A stretch of DNA of 64,000 nucleotides. Source: Paracoccus kondratievae (lineage in GTDB: Bacteria > Pseudomonadota > Alphaproteobacteria > Rhodobacterales > Rhodobacteraceae). The notes under the pieces were generated by a model. The model worked only from the letters and a program-made list of their open reading frames with translations. It did no database searches and was not told where the DNA came from. Positions 37,136 to 45,615 of the stretch are shown here, in pieces (the first letter of the stretch is position 1; each line of letters starts with the position of its first letter). Both the position numbers and the translations under genes were made by a program. Location: NCBI RefSeq assembly GCF_009301415.1, contig NZ_CP045073.1:620001-684000 (forward strand). The letters are read 5' to 3'.

Positions 37136-38872
37136 CTACTCGGCGGCTCTGTTCAGGTGTTCCTCGCTTGCCAACGCGGTCCAGGCGTCGAATTGCGACA
37201 GGAAGACCCGGCCGGTGAGCTCGCTCAGGAAATGCGAGGTCTCGAGCCGGTCCATCACCGGGCCCTTGACCTCGGAAAGGTGCAGCCGCACGCCCATGTC
37301 CTTGAGCCGCCGGTTGATCGCCTCGAGGCTTTCCAGCGCCGAGAAATCCACCTCGTTCACGGCCGAGAACATCAGCACCACGTCGGTGATGCCGCAACCC
37401 TCGGTCACGCGGCTCTGGATCAGGTCCTCGAGGAAGCGGGCGTTTACGAAATAGAGGCTCTCGTCCACCCGCAGGGTCAGGAGGTGCGGCCGGGTGTCCA
37501 CCTTGTGCCGCCGCACGTTGCGGAAATGCTGGGTGCCGGGCACCAGCCCCACCTCGGCCACGTGCGGGCGCGAGGTCTTGTAGAGGTGCAGAAGGACCGA
37601 GATCGCCACGCCGCTGGCCACGCCGGTTTCCACGCCCATCAGCAGGGTCAGGACGATCGTCGCCGCGACGGCGGTGAAATCGGCCCTGGAATAGCCCCAG
37701 GTCTTCTGCAGGATCGACAGGTCCACGAGGCTGAGCACCGCGACGATGATCGTGGCCGCCAGCGTCGCGGTCGGCAGGTAATGGACCAGCGGCGTCAGGA
37801 ACAGCGAGGCGAAGAGCAGCCCCAGCGCGGTGAAGGCGCCGGCGGCCGGGGTCTCGGCGCCCGCGTCGAAATTGACGACCGAGCGCGCGAAGCCACCCGT
37901 GACCGGGTAACCCCCGGTGAAGGCGGCCCCGAGATTGGCCGCGCCCAGCCCGATCAGTTCCTGGTCGGGGTCGATCCGCTGGCGCTTCTTCGCGGCGAGC
38001 GTCTGTGCGACTGAGATCGATTCGACGAAACCGATGATCGAGATCAGGATCGCCGGCACCAAAAGCGCGCCCAGAAGGTTCGGCGCGAAGGCGGGCAGCG
38101 TCAGCGGCGGCAGGCCCTGCGGCACCTCGCCCACGATCCTGACGCCCCGCGCGTCGAGCCCCAAGGCCCAGACCGCCAGCGTCGTCACAACCACGGCGGC
38201 CACCGGGCCGGCCTTGGTCAGAACGTCCGCCATCAGCGGCGACAGACCCATGCGCCGCAGCGCCGGCTTGAGGTTCTTGCGCACCCAGAACAGGAAGGCG
38301 GTCGCGGCCACGCCGATCACGAGGGTGATCCAGTTCACCTGGTCCAGATGCGCGAAGATCGAGCCCAGCATCTGCGGCAGGGTGTGCCCGTGGGCCGAGA
38401 CCCCAAGAATGTGCTTGAGCTGGCTGGTGGCGATCAGGATGCCAGAGGCGGTGATGAAACCCGCGATCACCGGGTGCGACAGGAAGTTCGCAAGGAACCC
38501 CAGCCGGAACACGCCCAGGAGAACGAGGAACCCGCCCGACAGGAAGGCCAGCGTCAGGGCGGCCACCGCGTAGCCCGCCGTGCCCTGATCGGCCACCTGC
38601 CCCACGGCGCTGGCGGCCAGGAGCGAGACCACGGCCACCGGCCCCACCGCCAGCGCCCGGCTGGTGCCGAAGATCGCATAGAGGATGATCGGCGCGATCG
38701 AGGCGTAGATCCCGGCCTGCGCCGGAAGCCCGGCAAGAAGCGCGTAGGCCAGAGATTGCGGGATCAGCATGATCGTCACGATCACCGCGGCGATCATGTC
38801 GTTGGAAAAGGCGGTCCGGTCATAGGTGCGACCCCAGTCGAGGATCGGCAGATAGCGGCGGAGCGTGGTCAT
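37136..38872 (-). CDS. SulP/SLC26 family anion transporter with STAS domain
   Basis: A 578-residue protein with about 12 membrane helices starting MTTLRRYLPILDWGRTYDR. The SulP signature is IPQSLAYALLAGLPAQAGIY, and a C-terminal STAS domain covers about residues 440-555 (contains VLMFSAVNEVDFSALESLEA). Family members move sulfate, bicarbonate or other anions. As the last gene of a sulfide/persulfide oxidation operon, it may export sulfite or sulfate or take up thiosulfate; inferred. Confidence 0.9.
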   Translation of the reverse strand: MTTLRRYLPILDWGRTYDRTAFSNDMIAAVIVTIMLIPQSLAYALLAGLPAQAGIYASIAPIILYAIFGTSRALAVGPVAVVSLLAASAVGQVADQGTAGYAVAALTLAFLSGGFLVLLGVFRLGFLANFLSHPVIAGFITASGILIATSQLKHILGVSAHGHTLPQMLGSIFAHLDQVNWITLVIGVAATAFLFWVRKNLKPALRRMGLSPLMADVLTKAGPVAAVVVTTLAVWALGLDARGVRIVGEVPQGLPPLTLPAFAPNLLGALLVPAILISIIGFVESISVAQTLAAKKRQRIDPDQELIGLGAANLGAAFTGGYPVTGGFARSVVNFDAGAETPAAGAFTALGLLFASLFLTPLVHYLPTATLAATIIVAVLSLVDLSILQKTWGYSRADFTAVAATIVLTLLMGVETGVASGVAISVLLHLYKTSRPHVAEVGLVPGTQHFRNVRRHKVDTRPHLLTLRVDESLYFVNARFLEDLIQSRVTEGCGITDVVLMFSAVNEVDFSALESLEAINRRLKDMGVRLHLSEVKGPVMDRLETSHFLSELTGRVFLSQFDAWTALASEEHLNRAAE

Positions 38873-39003
38873 CGTCTTGGTCCTGGAAATGGGACGATCA
38901 GAGCGGGTTCACCCTGATCGTCCGGTCGTGGCCCGACAGGGAGGTGCCGAGACCGTCGGTTCGCAGCGGCCGGGACGGTCGCCGGATGCTGGAGCGGAGC
39001 CGG

Positions 39004-40686
39004 CTATTCCGCCGCCCCGACCTTGATCGGCTCGGGTTGCGCCAGCCATTCGCGGCCCTTCAGCATCGCCTTCCAGTAGATCGGCGGCAGCATCCTCTCC
39101 TTCAGGAACCAGGCCGCGCGCGAGGGCTTGGTGCCATCCAGCAGGATCTTCGGGAAGGACGGCTTCAGCACCCCGCCATAGCCGAATTCGGCCAGCACGA
39201 TCTTGCCGCGCTCCACCGTCAGCGGGCAGGAGCCGTAGCCGTCATAAGCGGCAATCGGGCTGCGCCCCTCGATATCGGCCACAATGTTGTCGGCCACCGT
39301 CGGCGCCTGCTTGCGCGCGGCGGCGGCAGTCTTGGCATTGGGCGCGTTCATCACGTCGCCAAGTGACCAGATGTTCTCGTAGGTCTTGTGGCGCAGGGTG
39401 GCCTGGTCGACGTCCACCCAACCGGCGGCATCGGCCAGTGGCGAGACGCGGATGAAATCGGGCGCGACCTGCGGCGGGCAGACGTGGATCATGTCGAAAT
39501 CGACCGTCACCTCGGCCGGCTCGGTGTCCGGCCTGGCCACCTTGAAGGTCGCCTTCTTCGCCGCGCCGTCGATGGCCACGAGGTTGTGGAAAAAGTTCAG
39601 CGTCGCGTCGTATTTCTCAACGTATTTCATCAGTGCCGGGACATACTCCTTGACTCCGAAGAGCACGCCACCGGCGTTCATGAACTGGATGTCGATATTC
39701 TTCAGCACGCCGCGGCGATGCCAGGCGTCGCCCGACAGATACATCGCCTTCTGCAGGGCGCCCGCGCATTTGATCGGCATCGGCGGCTGGGTAAAGAGCG
39801 CCCGGCCCGCCCTCATCTCCCGAACCAGTTGCCAGGTGTAGGGCGCGAGATCGAAGCGGTAGTTCGAGGTCACGCCATTGCGCCCGAGCGTTTCGGGCAG
39901 GCCCTCGACGGCGTCCCAGTCCAGCTTGAGCCCCGGCGCGACGACCAGCCGGTCGTATTTGACCACCCGGCATCCGTCGAGGATCACGGCGTCGTTCTTC
40001 GGCTCGAAGGCGGCCACGGCAGCCTTGATCCATTTCACGCCGGCCGGGATCAGCGAGGCCATCGTGCGGGCGGTCTCGTCCGGCTCGAACACGCCGGCGC
40101 CGACCAGCGTCCAGCCGGGCTGGTAGTAGTGCACGTCGGCCGGGTCGATTATGGCGACCGACAGGTCCGACTTGCGGCGCAACAGGCTGGCGGCGGTGGC
40201 GATACCCCCGGCCCCGCCGCCGACGATGACCACGTCGAACTTCGCGTCGCCCGTGTCCGTCGGCGTCCTGCCGCCATTGGCGATGCGCCGCGCCACGCCG
40301 GACATGTCGTAACCGGCGGCCTTGGTGGCGGCGAGGATTTCGGGCAGCGGGCGCTTCTTCGCCTCGTGCAGCGACCAGAGCGTGGCCGAGCGCGTGCCGG
40401 TGCGGCAATAGCCGAGGACCGGCCGCGGCAGGTCCTTGAGCGCCGCGCCGAAGGCCTCGACATCCTCGTCACGCACCATGCCCGACTGAACTGGCACATA
40501 GGCCACTTCCAGTCCTGCCTTCTTCGCCGCCGTTTCGATCTCTTCGAAGGTCGGCTGGTCGGGGCCCTCGCCGTCTGGACGGTTGCAGATGATGGCCTTG
40601 AACCCCGTCTCCTTGATGGCGTCGATCTCGTCCGGCGTGATCTGCGGAGTGACCGAGAATTTGTCCGTAATCTTCTTGATGTCCAT
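39004..40686 (-). CDS. DUF442-FAD disulfide reductase fusion (sulfide:quinone reductase-like)
   Basis: A 560-residue protein. Residues 1-115 are a DUF442/rhodanese-phosphatase-like domain (MDIKKITDKFSV, active-site loop VLGYCRTGTRSATLW). The rest is an FAD-linked oxidoreductase of the SQR type: VVIVGGGAGGIATAASLL, ADVHYYQPGWTLVGAGV, then ENIWSLGDVMNAPN for FAD binding. Likely oxidises sulfide to persulfide and passes sulfur through the Cys of DUF442 to the dioxygenases upstream. ATG 40686 begins the DUF442 domain; the open frame upstream to 40920 is not family-like. Confidence 0.9.
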   Translation of the reverse strand: MDIKKITDKFSVTPQITPDEIDAIKETGFKAIICNRPDGEGPDQPTFEEIETAAKKAGLEVAYVPVQSGMVRDEDVEAFGAALKDLPRPVLGYCRTGTRSATLWSLHEAKKRPLPEILAATKAAGYDMSGVARRIANGGRTPTDTGDAKFDVVIVGGGAGGIATAASLLRRKSDLSVAIIDPADVHYYQPGWTLVGAGVFEPDETARTMASLIPAGVKWIKAAVAAFEPKNDAVILDGCRVVKYDRLVVAPGLKLDWDAVEGLPETLGRNGVTSNYRFDLAPYTWQLVREMRAGRALFTQPPMPIKCAGALQKAMYLSGDAWHRRGVLKNIDIQFMNAGGVLFGVKEYVPALMKYVEKYDATLNFFHNLVAIDGAAKKATFKVARPDTEPAEVTVDFDMIHVCPPQVAPDFIRVSPLADAAGWVDVDQATLRHKTYENIWSLGDVMNAPNAKTAAAARKQAPTVADNIVADIEGRSPIAAYDGYGSCPLTVERGKIVLAEFGYGGVLKPSFPKILLDGTKPSRAAWFLKERMLPPIYWKAMLKGREWLAQPEPIKVGAAE

Positions 40687-40700
40687 TGCTCGCGTACTCC

Positions 40701-41626
40701 TCAGAACTTGTTTGCCGGAATCTTGAAGTAGCTGTGGCCGTCGCCCTCTGGCTCGGGCAGCCGACCACCGCGAAGGTTGACCTGGAGCGCCGCGAGCATC
40801 CGGTCGGGCAGCGGCAGGGTCTTGTCGCGTTCTTTCCGGAGGCGGACGTATTCGTCCTTCGGTCGCCCACCGCCGACATGAATGTTGTTGGCCTTCTGCT
40901 CGCCCACGGTGCTTTCCCATGCCGGCTCGTCGCGATCCTTCGTGCCGTAGTCATGGCCAATGAAGATGCGGTAGTCGTCAGGGTGGTCGAGGATCGCCAT
41001 GATGCTGTCGTAAAGCTGGCCGGCATCGCCGCCGGGGAAATCGGCCCGCGCCGTGCCGGCATCGGGCTGCATCAGCGTGTCATGGGCAAATATCGCGTCG
41101 CCCACGACATAGGTGATCGAGCCCAGCGTATGGCCCGGCGACAGCATCACCTTGACGTCGAGGTTGCCGATCCTGAGGCGGTCGCCATCGGCAAAGAGCC
41201 GGTCGAAGTCGGGGTCGACGGGGAAGGCGTCCGGCATGTTGTAGATCTTGCGCCAGAGCGCAGCGATCTCCCGCCGATCGCCATCGGCGCGCCCGTTCTC
41301 TCCTTCAGCCAGGCCGCCGCCATGAAGTGATCGGCGTGGGGGTGCGTATCGAGGATCCATTCCAGTTCGAGCCCCTCCCGCTCGACGTAGTCCAGCGCCC
41401 ACTGGGCATGGTCGAACGCGGTGGAGAACGATCGCGGATCGAACTGCTGGACGATGTCGATGAGCGCGCATTTCTTCGTCTCTTCGTCGACGCAGATATA
41501 CTGGCAGCTACCGGTATCGGGCTCGTAAAAGCCGACGACGCGCGGGCTGCCGGCGCCGCGCGAAGGTGACACCCTGCTGATGATATCCTGGGACACTCCT
41601 CTGTTCCTCCGATGTTTCTTGCGCAT
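40701..41626 (-). pseudogene. ETHE1-like persulfide dioxygenase with a frameshift
   Basis: A metallo-beta-lactamase fold protein in two frames. Part one (from 41626) has FYEPDTGSCQYICVDEETKK and the metal site THPHADHFMAA, and breaks after GAPMAIG near base 41280. Part two continues in another frame (EIAALWRKIYNMPDAFPV, LSPGHTLGSITYVVGD, FIGHDYGT, NIHVGGGRPKDEYV) to 40701. Together they cover a full enzyme that would oxidise glutathione persulfide to sulfite. A short deletion, or a sequence error, at the join is the likely cause. A second, intact copy lies at 42158. Confidence 0.85.
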
Positions 41627-42117
41627 TCAGCCTTCGGCGCCGGAAGCGCCGAGGAAGCGGACAGCATAGACGGCTTCTCCGAGCCTTTCGATCAGGTCGA
41701 GCTGGGTCTCGAGCCAGGCCTTGTGGCCTTCCTCGTCGAGCACAATCTGCTCAAAGAGCAGCCGCGAACCGATGTCACCTTCGGCGCCGGCTTCCTTCGC
41801 CGCCTTTGTATATTTGTATAGAAGCGGATCGCGTTCTCTTCGTCCTTCAGATCGGCCTCGAACATCTCGCGCAACGATGTCGCGCGCACCGGTGCCTTCT
41901 CGAAGGCGACCTCGGGCTCGCCGCCGAGGAAGAGGATGCGGTCGAGGAAACGGTCCGAATGTTCCGTCTCTTCGGCCTGCTCCTGCCGCATCATCTCGGC
42001 CAGGCCCGGCAGCCCCCAGTCGTCCAGAACCTGCGCGTGCAACTGATACTGATGAGTGGCCGTGATCTCCATCTGGAGCGCGGTGTTCAGGTTCCGAATG
42101 GTCTGCTTCTGTTCCAT
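41627..42117 (-). pseudogene. Bacterioferritin-like gene broken by an 8-bp tandem duplication
   Basis: The N-terminal 100 residues are a ferritin-like four-helix protein (MEQKQTIRNLNTALQMEITATHQYQ; metal ligands Glu18, then QEQAEETEHSDRFLDRI). At about 41807-41822 the minus strand reads TATACAAATATACAAA, two copies of TATACAAA. Removing one copy restores FYTKAAKEAG and an intact helix to the TGA at 41627-41629. It sits between the two dioxygenase genes; an iron store or DUF892-like peroxide role is likely if restored. Confidence 0.88.
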
Positions 42118-42157
42118 TTTCCTTCCTCCTGTCGGTCGTCTCGGGTAGCCGCGGGGC

Positions 42158-43105
42158 TCAGAGCTTGTTGACCGGCACCTTGAGCATCTTGTCGCCGTGC
42201 TGGTCGGTCGGGATGTGGCCGGCGCGGATGTTCACCTGGATCGACGGGATGATAAGCGTGGGCATCTTCAGCGTCTTGTCGCGCTCGGTGCGGATGCGGA
42301 TGAACTCCTCGCGGGTCTTGCCGCCGCCCACGTGGATGTTCTTCGCCTTTTCCTCGGCGACGGTGGTCTCCCACTTCACCTCGCGCCCGCCGGGCATGTA
42401 GTCGTGGCACATGAAGAGCCGCATCTCGCCGGGCAGGCTGAGCACCTTCTGGATGCTGTCATAAAGCGTGCCGGCATCGCCGCCGGGGAAGTCGGCCCGC
42501 GCCGAGCCGCCGTCGGGCATGAAGAGCGTGTCGCCCACGAAGGCCGCATCGCCGATGACATGGGTCATGCAGGCGGGCGTGTGGCCCGGCGTGTGCATGG
42601 CAAAGGCCGTCATGTTGCCGATCTTGTAGGTCATGCCGTCGGTGAACAGCGCATCGAACTGCGAGCCGTCGCGCTGGAACTCGGTGCCCTCGTTGAAGAT
42701 CTTGCCGAAGACCTCCTGCACGATCTTGATGTTCTCGCCGATGCCGATCTTGCCGCCCAGCTTTTCCTGGATATAGGGCGCGGCCGAGAGATGGTCGGCA
42801 TGGGCGTGGGTCTCGATGATCCACTCGAGCTTCAGGCCCTGGCGCTCGATCTCGGAGATCAGCATGTCGGCATGCTCGAAGGTGATCCGGCCGGCGGCAT
42901 AGTCGATGTCCATCACGCTGTCGATGATGGCGGCCGCGTTCGAGGTCGGGTCCTTGACGATGTAGCTGATCGTCGCCGTGGCCTCGTCGTAGAAGCCCTG
43001 AATCTCGGGCTTCACGCTCATGTCCACCGGGTAATCGGCGATCGGCGTGGCGATGGCGTCGGCCATCTTTTGATCGTGGGCTTGAATCTGGTCTTGCTTG
43101 GTCAT
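42158..43105 (-). CDS. ETHE1-like persulfide dioxygenase (MBL fold)
   Basis: A 315-residue protein, MTKQDQIQAHDQKMADAIA. The metal-binding motif is ETHAHADHLSAAPYI; a conserved HTPGHTPACMTHVIGD, FVGDTLFMPDGGSARADFPGG and RLFMCHDYMPGG complete the mononuclear iron site. It should convert glutathione persulfide to sulfite. ATG 43105 is followed by the family-like sequence; the longer frame to 43321 is antisense to a transporter gene. Confidence 0.9.
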   Translation of the reverse strand: MTKQDQIQAHDQKMADAIATPIADYPVDMSVKPEIQGFYDEATATISYIVKDPTSNAAAIIDSVMDIDYAAGRITFEHADMLISEIERQGLKLEWIIETHAHADHLSAAPYIQEKLGGKIGIGENIKIVQEVFGKIFNEGTEFQRDGSQFDALFTDGMTYKIGNMTAFAMHTPGHTPACMTHVIGDAAFVGDTLFMPDGGSARADFPGGDAGTLYDSIQKVLSLPGEMRLFMCHDYMPGGREVKWETTVAEEKAKNIHVGGGKTREEFIRIRTERDKTLKMPTLIIPSIQVNIRAGHIPTDQHGDKMLKVPVNKL

Positions 43106-43133
43106 GTCGTGAACTCCTTTGTACTGGTCCGCG

Positions 43134-43574
43134 TCAAGCCGAGGCCGACCGCGGCAGGATGGATTGCCCCTTGAGAATGCGGGCCAGAGCAAGGCCCAGG
43201 CCGACGGCGCCCAGGAACAGCGCCACCTCCCAGCGGCCCATGCCAAGGGCCGGGATGGCCGCGCCCGGGCAGAACCCGGCGATGCCCCAGCCGATGCCGA
43301 ACAGGGCCGAGCCACCGACAAGGCGCGCGTCGATCACGTTCGAATTGGGCACCTGGAAGCGGTCCTCGAACAGCGGCGTCGCGCGCCGCCAGACCAGCCG
43401 GTAGCCGATGAAGGTGACGGCGACGGCGCCGCCCATGACGAAGGCGAGGCTCAGGTCCCAGGTGTCGGCGATGTCGAAGAAATTCAGCACCTTGGCCGGG
43501 TTCATCATGCCCGAAATCGCGATCCCGAGACCGAAGACTAGGCCCGTGGCCCATGCGTAGATCAGTTTCATCAT
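43134..43574 (-). CDS. YeeE/YedE half-transporter (DUF6691 type)
   Basis: A 146-residue membrane protein, MMKLIYAWATGLVFGLGIAI, with four helices and the conserved GIGWGIAGFCPGAAI with a membrane Cys. With the next half-protein it makes a YeeE-like sulfur (thiosulfate or persulfide) channel. The tandem two-gene form is typical of sulfur operons. Confidence 0.9.
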   Translation of the reverse strand: MMKLIYAWATGLVFGLGIAISGMMNPAKVLNFFDIADTWDLSLAFVMGGAVAVTFIGYRLVWRRATPLFEDRFQVPNSNVIDARLVGGSALFGIGWGIAGFCPGAAIPALGMGRWEVALFLGAVGLGLALARILKGQSILPRSASA

Positions 43575-43575
43575 G

Positions 43576-44007
43576 TCAGGCTCCGATGACGTGGCGGATG
43601 ACGAAGACGGTGATGGCGGCCGTGGCCATGAAGGTGGGCACCGCGACGAGCGAGCGCAGCGAGAGGCGCGAGAGCCCGCAGACCCCGTGACCCGAGGTGC
43701 AGCCCGAGCCGAAGCTGGCGCCAAGCCCTACGATCACGCCTCCAATGGCGATTATCAGCGGGCTGACGGGCACGTCCAGCGCCGGCCAGGCGCCGGTGGC
43801 CAGGAAGATCAAGCCGGGTGCCATGACCATGCCCAGCACCAGCGTGGCGCGCCAGGCGAATTCCGGACAGCGCTCGGGAAAGATCAGCCCCGACAGGATG
43901 CCGGTCGCACCGAAGATGCGGCCCAGGCCCAGCATCAGCAGCACGGCGGCGAGCCCGATCAAGAGGCCGCCCCCGAAAGAGGCAAAGGGAGTGAAAGCCG
44001 TTTCCAT
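43576..44007 (-). CDS. YeeE/YedE half-transporter
   Basis: A 143-residue membrane protein, METAFTPFASFGGGLLIGLA, with four helices and the sulfur-relay motif ASFGSGCTSGHGVCGLS. It forms the N-terminal half of a YeeE-like transporter; the partner gene starts two bases after its stop. Probably moves sulfur compounds for the SQR-dioxygenase route. Confidence 0.9.
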   Translation of the reverse strand: METAFTPFASFGGGLLIGLAAVLLMLGLGRIFGATGILSGLIFPERCPEFAWRATLVLGMVMAPGLIFLATGAWPALDVPVSPLIIAIGGVIVGLGASFGSGCTSGHGVCGLSRLSLRSLVAVPTFMATAAITVFVIRHVIGA

Positions 44008-44008
44008 C

Positions 44009-44224
44009 TCAGCACTCCCGGCAGGTCTTGAGGCCGATCAGCCGATAGAGCGGGCAGAAGCGGAACGCCGCTGTCGCCAGCATCACCAGCCCGACCGCGC
44101 CTGCGCCCCACTTCCAGACTGCGGCTTCCATCAGCTGCAGGCCGCCGAAGAAGGCGAGGTAGAGCAGCACCAGCCCGAGCGCCGCGCGCACCACCCGGTC
44201 AAGGGTTCCGACATTGGTGTTCAT
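44009..44224 (-). CDS. DUF2892 small membrane protein
   Basis: A 71-residue protein, MNTNVGTLDRVVRAALGLVL, with two membrane helices and a C-terminal FCPLYRLIGLKTCREC. DUF2892 proteins accompany rhodanese and YeeE genes and may pass sulfur at the membrane. It is the first gene of the sulfur operon; ATG 44224 is preferred to 44242. Confidence 0.85.
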   Translation of the reverse strand: MNTNVGTLDRVVRAALGLVLLYLAFFGGLQLMEAAVWKWGAGAVGLVMLATAAFRFCPLYRLIGLKTCREC

Positions 44225-44280
44225 GGTGTCCTCCGATTTCAAAGCTGGAGGACAGATAGAAGTTTGATCAGCGCTCTACA

Positions 44281-44293
44281 GTGACAATGTCAC
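44281..44293. promoter_or_regulatory. Operator-like GTGAC-N3-GTCAC upstream of the sulfur operon
   Basis: A dyad GTGAC-AAT-GTCAC lies 57 bases upstream of the DUF2892 start. The identical half-sites with the same spacing recur at 45533-45545 before the peroxiredoxin gene. The nearest regulator genes encode a Crp/Fnr and an Rrf2 protein; either could bind. Confidence 0.55.
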
Positions 44294-44348
44294 CCAACGG
44301 CGATTTTCTCGATGGACCGCTTCGACGGCCCCTTGAAACGGGCCCGTC

Positions 44349-45014
44349 TCAGCGGCTTGCCGCCAGCCCTCTCAGCCCCGCCTTGTCTGTCAGCGTGATG
44401 CGCCCACGAGATTGTTCGACCAGGCCGCGTTTATGGAAATCGTTCAGGATGCGCGAGATCACCTCGCGCGCGGTCCCAAGCTCCTTGGCCAGATCATGAT
44501 GGGTGGCAGAGATTTCCTTGAAGTCTCCGGCAAGGGCCAGAAGCCGTTCCGCCAGCCGCACGTCCATCCGGCCGAAGGCAACACCGTCGATGACGCGCAG
44601 AAGGTCGATCAGCCGCCGGGAATAGGCGGCAAAGACGAAGCTGCGAAAATCGGGTTCCTCGCCGGCCAGTTGGTCGAACGCCGTGCGCGGCAGATTGACG
44701 ACGGTGACATCTGTCTCTGCGATCCCCTCGGCGTTGTAGGCTTCCTCGGCCAACATGCAGGCGGTGGTCAGCACGCAGCTTTCGCCTGCCTCCACCCGGT
44801 AGAGCACGATCTCCCGCCCCCGGTCCGAGCTTTGCGAGACGCGGATCGTGCCGTCATGCAGGAACAACAGGCCATCGGGCACCTTGGCCGGACCGAAGAC
44901 CAGCGCCCCCTCGGGATAATGCCGCACCCGAGCCACCTGCAACAGCCGGTCGCGCACCCTGCGGGGCAGTTTCCGCGTGCCGGTGAAACGCTCCGTCCAG
45001 TCGCCAACGCTCAT
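44349..45014 (-). CDS. Crp/Fnr-family transcription regulator
   Basis: A 221-residue protein with a cyclic-nucleotide-binding-like sensor domain (YPEGALVFGPAKVPDGLLFL, then VLYRVEAGESCVLTTACML with two possible sensing residues Cys) and a C-terminal winged helix-turn-helix (ATHHDLAKELGTAREVISR). No FNR-type four-Cys iron-sulfur motif is visible. It overlaps the upstream Rrf2 gene by four bases, so the two regulators are co-expressed. Likely reads persulfide, NO or redox state and controls the operon downstream. Confidence 0.88.
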   Translation of the reverse strand: MSVGDWTERFTGTRKLPRRVRDRLLQVARVRHYPEGALVFGPAKVPDGLLFLHDGTIRVSQSSDRGREIVLYRVEAGESCVLTTACMLAEEAYNAEGIAETDVTVVNLPRTAFDQLAGEEPDFRSFVFAAYSRRLIDLLRVIDGVAFGRMDVRLAERLLALAGDFKEISATHHDLAKELGTAREVISRILNDFHKRGLVEQSRGRITLTDKAGLRGLAASR

Positions 45015-45481
45015 TTCGCTCTCCGCACCGGCGCCACAATCCCGGCCTCCAGGGGCGCAATGCGCGCCAGCAGGTCGTTCCGGTTGGCGGCGATCTCGTC
45101 CAAAGTGAGATCGTCAAGCTCCGCCATGAAGGCACGGGTCGCTTCCTGAAGGGCACGGGACAGGCGGCATATGCCGATCAGGGGGCAGGTGTTCCGGTCA
45201 GGGTTGAAGCATTCCACCAGGTCGAGCGGCCCCTCCGTGAGCCGGACCACATCACCGATCACGATCTCCTCGGCGGGCCGGGCAAGGGTGAAGCCGCCGC
45301 CGCGGCCCCGGATCGTCCGAAGGTAACCGGCCCGCCCCAACTCGTGCACGATCTTGACGATGTGCGGCCGGGCCAGACCGTGCACCCGCACGACATCGTC
45401 AACACGCACGCGGTCCGGCGCCTTGAGGGCGGCAAGCTGAAGAGTTCGCAGGGCGTAGTTGGTGTAGGCCGTGAGCTTCAT
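45011..45481 (-). CDS. Rrf2-family regulator, NsrR-like
   Basis: A 156-residue protein with an N-terminal winged helix (MKLTAYTNYALRTLQLAAL; LARPHIVKIVHELGRAGYL). A three-Cys cluster, CFNPDRNTCPLIGIC, is of the type that binds an iron-sulfur cluster in NsrR/IscR. The spacing favours an NsrR-like nitric-oxide or redox sensor. It is co-transcribed with the Crp/Fnr gene and divergent from the peroxiredoxin gene. Confidence 0.88.
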   Translation of the reverse strand: MKLTAYTNYALRTLQLAALKAPDRVRVDDVVRVHGLARPHIVKIVHELGRAGYLRTIRGRGGGFTLARPAEEIVIGDVVRLTEGPLDLVECFNPDRNTCPLIGICRLSRALQEATRAFMAELDDLTLDEIAANRNDLLARIAPLEAGIVAPVRRAK

Positions 45482-45531
45482 GAGCTTCGGGATAGTATTG
45501 TTCCATTTTCAGTACAACTTTTTTCGAATTG

Positions 45532-45546
45532 AGTGACTTTGTCACT
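45532..45546. promoter_or_regulatory. Operator-like AGTGAC-N3-GTCACT in the Rrf2-peroxiredoxin divergent region
   Basis: A perfect 6-bp inverted repeat with three T between arms, centred 77 bases before the peroxiredoxin ATG. It shares GTGAC-N3-GTCAC with the site at 44281-44293, so one regulator may control both transcripts. Confidence 0.55.
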
Positions 45547-45615
45547 GTCACGACCCGGCGACAGGCCATATCTGGGGGCGCGAACCATGACAGTTTCCTA
45601 AGGAGGACAGGTCGA

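Noticed and set aside
36814..37454. Open frames on both strands across the left repeat
   Set aside because: They cover the repeat and the antisense of the SulP gene, with no family similarity.
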